Assembly (NCBI RefSeq): GCF_007565055.1
Contig: NC_044554.1
Location: 143,839,463-143,903,462, forward strand
Source: Rhinopithecus roxellana
Taxonomy: Eukaryota > Chordata > Mammalia > Primates > Cercopithecidae
DNA length: 64,000 nt
Reading direction: 5' to 3'
Both the position numbers and the translations under genes were made by a program. Each line of letters begins with the position of its first letter. Position 1 is the stretch's first letter. Shown here one piece after another: positions 1-11,370 of the stretch. The notes beneath the pieces were generated by a model that worked only from the letters and a program-made list of their open reading frames with translations, made no database searches and was not told where the DNA came from.

Positions 1-562
1 GTTTGTAAAGTAAGAATTTTAGTGTATCTGACAAGAAAAGTTCCTTAAACTCACCAAAATAAACTTTTCTTCTGAAAAATATAAACTTGAATATTCTCCA
101 CTGACTTATGTTCCTTTGGTCCCTTCTCCTCCCTCTAAGAGGACTTCCAATAGATATGTGTCATAATTAGGAGAAGAGTTATAGCAAAAGGAGAAGAGCA
201 GTTACTCTGAAACTAATCTATTTTCATAGCACTCACATAAAATAGAGGGTCTAGGGAAGAGCGGGGGGAAAGTATCAATAAGTGGGGTAACAGATTTAAA
301 AAGTCACTGATTTGGACCCTAAAGAAAAAACTACCAAACAGAAAGCAGGGTTTAATCAAAATAAACATTCTGTAAAAACCTAAAATCTGGGGTAAAGGTT
401 TTAAGAGCTCTAGTTCTAAAATCCTGGAGTTATCTCACAATAATAATCTGCTGTTCTACTTACCTTTTAATAAACAATTCCTCCCCTTAAAAGTTATTTT
501 CCTTAGTGGTACAAACCATGCATCTAAATTTTTCTGCATAAATACAATGCCGTGTTCCTTAC
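1..562 (-). other. SNX13 intron 5 (part)
   Basis: AT-rich intronic sequence left of exon 5. I see no recognisable repeat or gene in it. Confidence 0.6.
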
Positions 563-684
563 CTAGTAGCAAACTGAATGAGCGCATTTTGAAGAGTCTG
601 CCTAATTTCAAGAAGAAAAGATTCATCATCGCTTAGTGTATAATACCAATACTGGACATAATCTCTCAAGGAAAACTGGATAAC
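563..684 (-). CDS. SNX13: SNX13 exon 5, start of PXA domain
   Basis: This 122-bp exon has acceptor ATTTTTGTTACAG and donor ACTAG/GTAAGG. It encodes residues 107-146 and two bases of the next codon, starting VIQFSLRDYVQYWYYTLSDD. The motif of a Leu-Arg-Asp-Tyr-Val followed by Tyr-Trp-Tyr and an acidic SDDESF is typical of the PXA domain of the SNX13/SNX14/SNX25 group. It is the last SNX13 exon in the window; the following exons lie to the left of position 1. Confidence 0.96.
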
Positions 685-1731
685 CTGTAACAAAAATATT
701 GGTAAAAAATTACAACATTTTAGGATTTAAAAAGTTACAGTGGTAAACTAAAAATCATGCTGTATCTGCCAATTTATATTTACTCTCTATGTATTAATTT
801 ATGGTGGTAAATACCTGCCCTCATTACAAAAACATCAACATATTAAAAACCATTTCAAACATTTTTAAATTATTCTGGTATCCAAACTTCCCTACTGGCT
901 AGATTAAAAAAAAAAAAAATTAAAACACTATCTATGGCCAAGTTCCATATAAATCCAGGTAAAGACAGTTTGCAGAAAAAAAATAAACTTTCCATGCTAT
1001 AATCTAATAAATAATATCAATCAGTTTAATGGAATGAGATGTAAAATAATAGAGAATTCCAAAAAAAAAAACAGTTTTTTTAAAGATTATATCATCAGAT
1101 CCATTGCAGTCTAGTTATAAAAATTATATAGGAGTTCACTTATTTCTAACATCTTTGATACTGCCAACAGTATTTAGACAATAAATAATACATAATACAA
1201 CTCAATGTATAATTTTTACAAACCAGATAAACTAAATATTAGTAATAATAATGTTAAAATTCTAAAGTACACATTTCTATAATCATATAATCAAACATCA
1301 ATGAAAAATATTGCAGGGGGCATAGCTTTTTACCTAGCTCTAATTTTTTAATGTTTTTAGATCAGATATTTCATTTCCATTTTTAAAAGGTAACAAGTAG
1401 GAAAAAAACAGTCTGATATACCACACCACTAAGCTTATTAATCAACAAAACAGTAACACTTTAACTGTAAAATTTTAAGAAACACTATCAAATGTCAATA
1501 AAAACTTTTTTTCTAAATCCAAATTCAATCGAAAGGCTTTTACATAAAGTAAACCACCTCATTAGAAGGGAGTTAATAAATAAGAAAGCATCTTCAAGTA
1601 TAAAATTCAAGGATAGCATTAAGAAATTCCAGGATATTATTTAAAGAGCAAAAAGTATTTCCTGGTATCGTCATAAGAAATATACCTAGAACACAATATA
1701 TAGAATTCAAATACCACACGCTGAAACTCAC
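685..1731 (-). other. SNX13 intron 4
   Basis: AT-rich intron with short A-runs (for example 907-919 and 1062-1071). No interspersed repeat or RNA gene is recognised. Confidence 0.7.
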
Positions 1732-1821
1732 TTGCTGGAGAGGTTCATCAATTATATTGGCACCCGTCAATCTTCTATCAATCTTAATAGTCCTGGCTTC
1801 CCGTTTCATTTCTTCTAAGCA
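1732..1821 (-). CDS. SNX13: SNX13 exon 4, linker to PXA domain
   Basis: Exactly 90 bp (phase 0-0), acceptor TTTCCTTTAAG and donor CAGCAA/GTGAGT. It encodes residues 77-106, starting CLEEMKREARTIKIDRRLTG and ending IIDEPLQQ. It is highly charged and shows no difference from the human SNX13 protein as I remember it. The PXA (phox-associated) domain begins near its end, around residue 97. Skipping this exon would keep the frame. Confidence 0.96.
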
Positions 1822-3505
1822 CTTAAAGGAAATCAAAACATCTTACTGAGTAGTTTTCTGATCTAAAATCTCTCTAGTTTAATTCCAGTTGAATACTCAA
1901 TGTAACACCCCTTCAATATCCTCAAGTGAATAAATAACCTTATTTGAGGTGCTACTATAAGCCAAACACTATTTCTCAAGTTAACAAAACTAAACACTCC
2001 CAAAAAAATGATTATCATCAAAAATTTAATTAAATCAGTAAACATTATTTAGAATGTGAGAAAACTGCAAATGTACAGGTATGCTGCTGCCATATTTCAA
2101 TGAAACTTTACAACTCTAAAATTAGTGTTTCATGTGAGTCAAACTGTCTTTATTGGGCACTCTCCCTCTTGCCCCTCCCCTTTCCCAGCCCAAAACAGCA
2201 TACCAGCTGCAAAATAATTTTTAAACGGATTTTATTTAGGGATAGTTTTTGACAACTTAAGAAAATGTATTTCTCTACTTTTTTGTGTTCAGAAAGATCA
2301 GTGGCCTGAAAATTGGGTTAAAGGTAGTGGGAGACTCTTAAAAAAACAAACCATAAATATATATAATATAGATACAGATATAGACATAGATATTTATATT
2401 AAAAACACATGCTTCAAGTTATAATATGAAACCACTGAAATCTTTTCATAAAACATACTTATAAATCATATTTTAGAAATAGAAAATAAAAACCACTGTT
2501 TTTATACTATCTATTAAAAATGGATTATAAAGACTTAACCAGTCTTGAATATAATTTATTACTGTAAAGGATCTTAATTCTTAAAATATTTCCTAACCTC
2601 TCTATCTACCACTCAAATGAAGTACACTATAAATAGCTAAGAAATGGTTCAAAAAAGGAAAGGTTAATTTCATAAGACTTTTAAGTAAAAAAAAATACAT
2701 ATGAATATGCGTCCTAAAGGAGAGAAAGGTTTCAGATCATAAAAAAGTTTAAGTATTAAAAAATTTGTTTATCAATATAAAAGTCAGTGGAATAGAGTGA
2801 AATTCTTTTATTAATGTAAAATAACATTGGACATTATTTACCTCTACATCTTTTGCACCTTAGCATGTAACAGACAAGTTAATAACTGTAAAGAAAGTTG
2901 TTATTAGCATCAACTCCAGGCCATTTGCCTCTCTTCATACAAAATGAAACCAACCCAATTCCACAAGAATTGAAGACACTACAAATCTGAAGCCTACACA
3001 ATTCCAATTTTATAGAGTATGATACTAAAAAAAAAAATAATAACACCATTCAAGACGATAAAAATTAGGTCTGAATTATTAAAATTCAGATACTGCATAA
3101 TCTAATTACAAGCTATATTTTTCAAAGTAATGAAAAGTATCCATTTTTTCCCTCTGGTTCCTCTGCAATTTATTTCATTCAAACCAGAACACTCATTGAC
3201 ATTGTTACAAATCATACGCATGATGCTTTGAAATACTATGATAAGACAGCAGGAAAAATATCCAAAATAAACTAACCAATTTCTATCATTTTCTCAGGTT
3301 TGTATTCCCACTTTATAAATCTAACACTAAGAAAGTTTTTAAGATGGTCTTTTAAAATATATTTCCTAAGTATAATTAGACAATCTCACATAAATTTCAG
3401 TGAGCATTAGTAAATTATAGGAAAATTTGTCACGCTATATACAGATGATTATTATCATTGCAAAGAACTGGACTTTGAGGTTTTATATTCCCTCAAACTA
3501 TTTAC
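1822..3505 (-). other. SNX13 intron 3
   Basis: AT-rich intron of 1684 bp. It has a pyrimidine-rich patch at about 2150-2200 and a TATA/GATA-rich patch at 2357-2400, but nothing I can assign to a family. Confidence 0.7.
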
Positions 3506-3608
3506 CTTAGGAACCCCAGTTGATGATGGAGGAAGAAATGAGTGTTCACACTGTTCTAGGTACTTCTCTGAGTTTGTTTTTCCAAACAGGAGAGTAACCA
3601 CTAAACCC
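3506..3608 (-). CDS. SNX13: SNX13 exon 3, end of hairpin and linker
   Basis: This 103-bp exon follows a pyrimidine-rich acceptor (TTTTTTTTCTAG) and ends CCTAAG/GTAAAT. It completes codon 42 and encodes residues 42-76: GGLVVTLLFGKTNSEKYLEQ and onward to PPSSTGVPK. The first nine residues finish the hydrophobic hairpin. The remainder is a polar linker (Glu, Lys, Cys, His, Ser, Pro) toward the PXA domain. Around residues 69-72 the sequence reads S-S-T-G where I remember T-S-P-G in human; this is a recollection, not an alignment. Confidence 0.94.
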
Positions 3609-3865
3609 CTAGAAAAAAAATTTAATCACAAATATAAAAACAAAATTTTCTTATAATTTAATGAATCTACTACCAACTATGTTTTTCAGAGTTCACAGAT
3701 GGCTTATCATTTACTAAAAAGTCAATTTGTGACTTTGGCAAAGCAAGAAATTGACAGATTGTATTAGGTTCTGAAGTTTAAAACAACTATAAACATTTTG
3801 TGAATTATACAATAATACTTTTTAAAGTTTTAATCCAATATATTTCCTAAAGAATCTTGTGACAA

Positions 3866-4158
3866 GGCCGGGTGTGGTGGCTCGCGCCTGTAATCCCAGC
3901 ACTTTGGGAGGCCAAGGCAGGCGGTTCACAAGGTCAGGAGTCTGAGACCAGTTTGTTCAATACAGTGAAACCCTGTCTCTACTGAAAATACAAAAATTAG
4001 CCAGGGTGGTGGCACGCACCTGTAGTCCCAGCTACTCAGGAGGCTGAGGCAGTAGAATCGCTTGAACCCGGGAGGTGGAGGTTGCAGTGAGCTGAGATCA
4101 CGCCACTACACTCGAGCCTGGGTGACAGATCAAGACTCCGTCTCGAAAACAAAAAAAA
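3866..4158 (+). mobile_element. Alu (AluS-like), SNX13 intron 2
   Basis: Full dimeric Alu from GGCCGGGTGTGGTGGCTCG to an A-rich tail interrupted by C. Internal A-rich linker and second arm are both present. It lies opposite to SNX13 transcription and 35 bp from the next Alu. Confidence 0.95.
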
Positions 4159-4192
4159 CTTAAGTGACATTTTTCAAACTTAAGAAAAATCA

Positions 4193-4490
4193 GGCTGAAA
4201 GCAGTGGCTCATGCCTGTAATCCCAGCACCTTGGGAGGTCAAGGCAGGTGAATCATCTGAGGTCAGGAGATGGAGACCATCCTGACCAACATGGTGAAAC
4301 CCCGTCTCTACTAAAAATACAAAAATTAGCTGGGCGTGGTGACATGCACCTGTAATCCCGGCTACTCAGGAGGCTGAGGCAGGAGAATTGCTTGAACCCA
4401 GGAGGCAGAGATTGCAGTGAGCCGAGATCACGCCACCGCACTCCAGTGACAGAGTAAGACTCTGTCTCAAAAAAAAAAAAAAAAAAAAAA
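4193..4490 (+). mobile_element. Alu (AluSx-like)
   Basis: Full dimeric Alu ending in about 21 A residues. Short flanking repeats (AAAAATCA left, GAAAATCAG right) suggest the target-site duplication. Same orientation as the preceding copy. Confidence 0.95.
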
Positions 4491-7476
4491 GGAAAATCAG
4501 CCCTTATTAAACAAGTATGCTAGCTAATAACCATGGATAAAGGCAAATGAGATCTAAATATGTAGCTAAATGACCAAATTCTATAGTTCTGTTAACCAAT
4601 TAAGGTGAGGTATTATATTACTACAACTTGCCAGTATGAATACAGAATAAAAATAAAAGCTATTAGGGGGAGAAAAAAAAATCTAATCTATGATTTGTCT
4701 AAAATAAGGCTGGAATTAAGAAAATATAAATGTATCCCAAAATCAGTTAATTATTTTGAAAAATAATTACAGGATCAAGGAAGATAAATGGTAATTTTGA
4801 ACTACTTCACTCTAAGTATTAACTAAATATTATCAATATTTCATAGATTTAAAATTTACCAATAAAGCAAAGTGTTGGAAATCCATCAAAAAAATATTTA
4901 ATCTTATAATGATCTTACAGTAATGTTACAATGATTCAAAGACTGTAATGACAGGAAGGGAACAGCAAGATATTAAATATTATCAGTCTCAACTACTGAA
5001 AGGAAGATTCTCAAAGTCCTCCAATTTTTGTGGCTACCTTTCCATGTTTGTTGAGAACAAGGAAAAAGTCAAATCAGTTTATGTCATTAATTCTGTTTTT
5101 GTTGTTTGTAAAAGGCTGGTCTCAGAATTACTGCTAAATTTCATCTATCTGTGTTGTATCTGGTATTATTATTAAGATTCAAGTTGGCCCTGTATTTCAG
5201 TTTTACCTGGTTATTAAGCATATTTACAGACACAATAAAATGTTTATATCAACACTGTGTTATTAAAAACATCATCAAGAAACAGACTGATAAGACATTA
5301 AGTTTTGCCCACAAGTGTGTGACGATAGGAAGACAAGATAAAGAGCAGTGTGATTTTAAAAGAACCTAAATAGTAGCTTCAGCCGTAAAGTTTAAATAAT
5401 AATTTAAACTGTAGTTGGGTGCAAGAAATAATTATATAACCCAACTAATATAACAGAATGTCACAAAATAACCATAATGCAATGGGATGAAAGTATCCTA
5501 CAACAACAAAAATGAAAAATCCCCATGTATTTTTCTTTCCAAAAGCATTCTTTATATTAAAAAATAAGGGGTTAACTTTGACTATAAGCAAAATAGAGAC
5601 ATTATCAACACTTCAGAAGAATAAACTGCAGCACTTAAAAACTTGTTTTATTAGCAAAACAAAAAAAGAGAGGATTCCACAGGCCTACCATGTGACTTAA
5701 TTTTCTCTAAAGAGTCTTTTAGTACCCATTATCCTCTAGTATCCCACCTTATCTTCAAATTTTTACAGAACTTTGTAAGCATCTGAAAGATTTTTTGAAA
5801 TTATTCCTTGATAAATTACAACATTTAAAAAAGGAACAACAAAAGTTCTCATGACTTTAAAAATGAATAAACTTTGTGCAGGATCTGGGTTTTTTTAAAG
5901 ATTTAAAAACTTAAAAAATTAATAAACTGATTTCTCTTTTTCCTAAATCTTATTTGGAGCAGTTGAGTAAAAAAAGAAATAATTATTCAGTTATCTACCT
6001 TCCAAGGGCTCCTACCTTAGCCTATAAAGCTGCAATATCCTCCCTTGCCAAAGTATTGGGAAATACTCTGAAATCCTTTTCCTTCACTCTTACAAGGGCT
6101 AATACAATTAGTGTAATTAGAAGAAATTTCTACCTTTCAAAAAAAAAAAAGTCAAGACAATTTCCTTTCCAATTAATAAATGCGGCCTTGACTCTGAGAG
6201 GGAGAGGTGCAACCATGTCGCTATTCAGCCATGCTGTGGCCTTAACTGTGACTGAGGAGTGTAATTAGGAAACCCATTTGGCTGCAGATCTGTATTATCT
6301 TCAATCATCTTTATCATCAATAAAGATACTCTGAACTCCATTATCAGACTATTATGGCTAAAATTAGTTTAAAAATGTTTCAATACACAGTATTATATCT
6401 AGGCCATAGATACAAAAATACTAAATCTAACATAAAATATAGTTTTATGGAGAGTCTCTGACATAGCTGCTCATTAAAGAAATTCTCACTTGTTCAAGCA
6501 TATGCTCCCTATAGAAAGACCATAATATGACTATCAAATCTGTATCCCCAAAAAAGTGACAGATATATTTCGAAGCTAACCCTTCAGTGTCCGATACAGT
6601 TTCTCAAGCTACTGTTTATATAAGCTATTCAATTCAGCTAAATCTTCTAAACCTATAGGCTTAAACAACTCCTCCAAATATTTGGGGTCTCAAAAGATTT
6701 TTCAGAATGAAATCAGTGTTCATTCCACAACTGATTACATAAATATGTCATATAAACATATATACAAACACATTAACAACAAAATACTCATTTCAACTAA
6801 GCTACTTTGGTAACAGTGTCTAAATAACAAACATCCCTTGTCTATATATTTTTCTAGTATTTCCTTGTAATTCATGTCTAATATCAAATGCTCTGCATAC
6901 AAAGCTACAATAAATTATGACTGAAACCTCTCTTGTAAAGGTTTATCAACTTAAGGGAAAATATAAACGTACACCAAATAACTAAGAAGAGAAAACTGTG
7001 AAATCAGGTATTTGAATTTTCTAGACCGAAATTACAACATTCATTAAAGGAAAAAATTAACATTATTGTTTGAAGTCTAATCACAATTTCTATAATGTAA
7101 AACTTCATGTGTAGTCTCATTTTAACTTACTTATTATGATTAACATAATGCAAAAGAAAATTTCAACTTTAAAGGAGAAACAACACCAAAAGGAATCTGA
7201 AAAATTTTTTAAACTTTACACATTATCACCAAAAAAAAGTTCATACCTTTGGAAATGGATATCTTATTATTGAAGGACTACCCATATTTATGATACAAAT
7301 AATGACAATCACTGTTTTTATTTTTGTGGGTATCCTTATTTCTTTAACTTTAGTAAAAGCAATTTATTAAAAATGGTATTCACAAATAAATCATATTCCC
7401 ATTTCTCACAGTCATTTGTTTCCATTTTAACAAGACATGACACAAGAATTATAAAATTGTAACTGAGTATACTTAC
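4491..7476 (-). other. SNX13 intron 2, remainder
   Basis: AT-rich sequence without an identifiable repeat. Short open frames here (4948-5175, 5151-5369, 5954-6268) lack any known domain and look like chance. Confidence 0.6.
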
Positions 7477-7589
7477 CCACCCACAAAGCAGAGGATATAA
7501 AATGTCAAATAAAATATTACAAAGGGTCCAAAGGTTATCAGAAAAAGGACAATGCCAAGGCTTCCCCATCCCCATATGGATAGACTGGT
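7477..7589 (-). CDS. SNX13: SNX13 exon 2, N-terminal membrane segment
   Basis: This 113-bp exon is bounded by acceptor TTTATTTCAG (AG at 7591-7590) and donor GG/GTAAGT (7476-7471). It encodes residues 5-41 and two bases of codon 42, beginning TSLSIWGWGSLGIVLF. Nearly all of it is hydrophobic or aromatic (W, F, I, L, V, Y) with a central GP, as expected for a membrane hairpin that holds SNX13 in the ER. Residue 5 is Thr here; I remember Ala in human SNX13, so this may be a lineage substitution at the first codon of the exon. Confidence 0.95.
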
Positions 7590-8585
7590 CTGAAATAAAG
7601 AAAAAATATAAGTAAATAAGTAAGTAATTCTCCACATGAATTAGAAAAGAACCAACAAAACTTTAACATAGTTCTAAATTTCTTCTTGTAAACATTTACG
7701 GCATTATTTCAGTAACTTTTGAAAATGTAAAGTGTACACTTGAAAATTTATCTCCACAAAACAATATACAAAATTTGTATGTATAGAGAGATTCATAGAG
7801 CATCTGCAATTACTTTTTAAAAATATCCTAGTGGCAATGCAAAGGTACAGAACAGAAATAGTTATACAAACTGTTAAATGAAATCCTGGCATGAGAAATA
7901 CAACAAAGTATGTATAAAAACATCTGTACATTTATATTTGCAAACGTATATATAAAAGGATAAGTAGGCTACAAAGTTATACTTACTTAGAATTAATATT
8001 TCGTCTTGAAACTAGGTCCCAATATAACTACAGCATAAGGAGACATTTTATTAGAAATTTAAATTTCAAGGTAAGAAATTCTTATCTCATTGAAAATTGT
8101 GATACTATTTTACTCAAATTATGTGTAGAAACTCATACAATTATAATTACAAAAGTTCCAACTTGCAGTTACCAAAATTTACGAGCTCAACAAAACATCA
8201 CCAAAAAGTATTCATCCATTAAAAAAAAAAAAAAACCTATTTCATACAGAATTATACTGTTTTTCAGTCAATAAAAAAATATGCCTTTTATTAAAGGCAA
8301 ACTGGATTTTGGCAATTTAAGTCATTATGAACAAATACATGTGTTCAATTCAGCAAGTTCCTACATCCATTGGCCTTGCACTGTGAGGTAGTACACAAAG
8401 GAAGCATTTGTCCCACTCATGCCATCAAGGAGCATGGAGAAGAATGTCCTACAGGAATGAAACAATTAGATACTGAACCAAAAGAAAATAATAGAAAGCA
8501 TTATAAGATGCTAAACTGAACAAAATTAACGACCAAAAAACTATAGAACAGACAGTAAGCACTGTGAATTATGAGAGAAAGGAGG
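7590..8585 (-). other. SNX13 intron 1, exon-2-proximal end
   Basis: AT-rich intron immediately upstream of exon 2. No repeat family or RNA gene recognised. Confidence 0.6.
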
Positions 8586-8589
8586 GTTT

Positions 8590-8720
8590 TATTTATTCAT
8601 TCATTCACTCACCAGTCATTGCTTCCTTTGTGCCAAGCACAGCTCAAGGTAGTGGGGATACCACAAGGGATAAAACATATCCTCATAAATCTACATTCTA
8701 GTAAGGAGAGAAATACAAGT
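8590..8720 (+). repeat. Ancient L2/MIR-type fragment
   Basis: Contains the ATTCATTCATTCACTC, TGTGCCAAGCAC, GGGGATACCACAAGGGATAA and CTACATTCTAGT landmarks common to old mammalian LINE/SINE 3' ends. Boundaries are approximate. Confidence 0.55.
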
Positions 8721-9349
8721 ATATGCTCATAAATTCACATAGCTTCATAAGTTTACATTCCAGAAGTGGGGAAAAAGAAAATTAAGTAAATATGTAGTTA
8801 TATCACATGGGGATAAGTGCTACGGAGAAAAATAAAGCAACTGTATAGGGCTGGTCTAAGCAACTGTAAATGATTAGATGACAAATGAACAGAAATCCTG
8901 GACAAGATTTATTTAGGGAGACATACAATACTGAGTCTTCTTATCCCAAAATGGTATTTTTCAACTTAATCATATCTTCTTCTATGTCTCTCAGAGTTAC
9001 ACAACTCTTATTCTTTTGTGTTTTATTGTCCTTTTTCCACATCTTGGTCACTTTATCTTTTAAACACAGGACAGAATGCCTGCTAACGAAGTTTCTGCTC
9101 TGCCTCCACGTTCTCTCCTCTCTGAATCAGGAGGGAATACTATTTCACCTACAGAAGTGTCCTCTGACTTCCTTCTAAGAGCTGGTAAGTAGGACATAGT
9201 TACTTAGAATAAAGTTCAGAACCACTCAGTTTCTCTAATACTTTGCTGAAGTTCCTAATCCACACTAAAATATGGCATGCCACTCTCTCCTGTCCTGTGC
9301 AACTTCCACTGAGAAGTCTGCTGGCAAATGTACTGGAGCACCATTACAT

Positions 9350-10290
9350 GTTTTTTTTCTTTTTCTCTTATTGCTTTTAGGATCCTTTCTTCTTCATCCT
9401 TGACCTTTGAGAGTTTGATTATTAAGTATCTTGAGGTAGTCTTGGTTTAAATCTGCTTGGTGTTCTATAACCTTCTTGTAGTTTAATATTGATATCTTCT
9501 ACTAGGTTTGAGAGGCTCTTTGTTATTGTCTATCTGAATAAATTTGCTACCCCTAACTCTCTCTCTACCTCCTCTTTAAGGACAGTAACTCTTAGGTTTG
9601 CCCTTTTGAGGCTATTTTCTAGATCTTGCAGCTGTGCCTCGTTCTTTTTTATTCTTTTTTCTCCTCTGTGTATTTTCAATTAGCCTGTCTTCAAGTTCAC
9701 TCATTCCTTCTTCTGTTTGATCAATTCTGTTAAGAGATTCTGATACATTTGTCAGTAGGTCAACTGCACTTTTCAACTCCAAGATTTTTGCTTGATTCTT
9801 TTTATTAATCTCCTCGTTAAATTTATCTGATAAGATTCTGAATTCCTTCTCTGTATTATCTTGAATTTTGTTGTACGTCCTCAAAACAACTATTTTGATT
9901 TTTCCACTCAAAAGGACACATATCCGTGGTGTCTTATTTAGTTCATTTGGTGAGGTCAGTGTTTTCCTGGACAGTCTTGATGCTTGTGGATGTTCACTGA
10001 TGTCTGGACATTGAAGAGTTAGGCATTTATTGTAGTCTTTACAGTCTGGGTTTGTTTGTCCCAGTCCTTCTTGGGAAGGCTTTCCAGGTATTCGAAGGAA
10101 CTTGGGTGTTGTGATCTGTTTCTAGTCACTGTAGCCATATATACATTACGGGCACCTTAAGCCTACTAATGTTGTGGCTCTGAAAGACTTGTAGTGGTAT
10201 TGCCTTCATGGTCCTAAATAACATGTGGAAGAATTATTTAAATTACCAGACAGAAACTCTTGTTCTCTTCCCTTACATTCTCCCAAACAG

Positions 10291-10327
<37 letters not shown>

Positions 10328-11120
10328 TAAGGTGTGTGGAGCTGGGGGAGGGGTGACACAAGCACCCCTGTTGCCACCTCCACTGTGATGGCACTGGATC
10401 ATACTTGAAGTCAACAAAGTACTGAGTCACACTCGAGGCCTGTGGTAACCATCCCAGTGGTTGGAACCTGAGGCCAGCAAGCCTTGCCACTGTAAACTGC
10501 TTTGGAGTCCTAAGTAAACTTGAAAGGCAGGCTAGGCCACAAGAGTGCAAGTCCTGGGCTGTGCTGGGTTCGGAGCCACCACACCACCCAGTGAGACACC
10601 AGCTGGGGCGACGAAGGGCGCACTTGCACCACCCTTCCTCCCACCCCAAGTAGTGCAGCTTGCAATTCCGGGAAAGACTCCTTCTCTCTGCTTGAGGAGA
10701 GGAGAGGGAAGAGTGAAAAGGATTCTGTCTTGCAACTTGGATACCAGCTTAGGCACAGTAGGACAGGTCATCAGGCAGAGTCCTGAGGCTCCTGTTCCAG
10801 GCCCTACCTCCCAGATAGCATTTCTAGACACACCCTTGGCCAAAAGGGAACCTACTGCTTTGAAGGGAAGGACCTAGTTCTGGCAAGATTGATTATCTGC
10901 TGACTAAAGAGCCCTTGGGCCCTGAATAACCAGCAGCAGTAGGTACCCAGGCAGTACTTTCCATGGGCCTTGGGTGAGATTCAGAGACATAGTGGCTTTA
11001 GGTGTGACCCAGTACATTTCCAGTTGTGGTAACTATGCGGGGAGACTTCTGCTTGAGAAAAGGAGAGGGAAGAGGGAGGGGACTTCGTGTTGCACCTTAG
11101 ATACCACCTTTACTATTAGT
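9350..11120 (-). mobile_element. Old L1, 5' UTR and start of ORF1, antisense
   Basis: On the minus strand this reads from a GC-richer L1 5' UTR (right side) into ORF1. The open frame 9911-9612 contains MSELEDRLIENTQRR and heptad-like Leu/Ile spacing of the ORF1 coiled coil. The 5' UTR part includes a (TC)16 tract and two related segments (10679-10750 and 11043-11115). The type resembles L1PB/L1MA-era elements; exact subfamily not assigned. The element stops near 9350, so it is a 5' fragment. Confidence 0.8.
10294..10325 (+). repeat. (TC)16 microsatellite
   Basis: Uninterrupted TC dinucleotides over 32 bases inside the antisense L1 5' UTR. Likely length-variable. Confidence 0.95.
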
Positions 11121-11139
11121 TATGTAACCACTACATGCC

Positions 11140-11340
11140 TTCATTCCCTCACCTATGTCATGTGGTTACTGTGGGGAGTAAATGAGTTCACAGTCCAGTG
11201 GTCAATTTTGGTTTAATCACTATTATTATGCAAAGTTCAACAATAAAAAAGTTTTTAAACATTGCCCAAGGTCACACAGCTATAAGGGTAAGATCTCACA
11301 CTAAGCCAATCTTGACTCTTTAACCCATAAAATTTGTCAG
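11140..11340 (-). repeat. MIR-like fragment
   Basis: TTGCCCAAGGTCACACAGCT is the complement of the MIR core, with a GTGGGGAGTAAATGAG block upstream. The fragment ends just before the left target-site duplication of the next L1. Confidence 0.65.
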
Positions 11341-11354
11341 CTGACAATTGTCTT

Positions 11355-11370
11355 AAAAGTCACAGTAAGA
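11355..11370 (+). repeat. Left target-site duplication of the L1PA
   Basis: AAAAGTCACAGTAAGA, identical to 13593-13608. Starts with A-rich sequence, consistent with an L1 endonuclease TTTT/AA nick on the other strand. Confidence 0.93.

Noticed and set aside
9612..9911. 99-codon minus-strand frame with a coiled-coil look
   Set aside because: Residues such as MSELEDRL identify it as L1 ORF1 remnant.
10206..10877. Overlapping frames of about 100-150 codons on both strands near 10.2-10.9 kb
   Set aside because: They lie in the GC-richer L1 5' UTR, including Arg-Glu runs that are just the (TC)n repeat translated.
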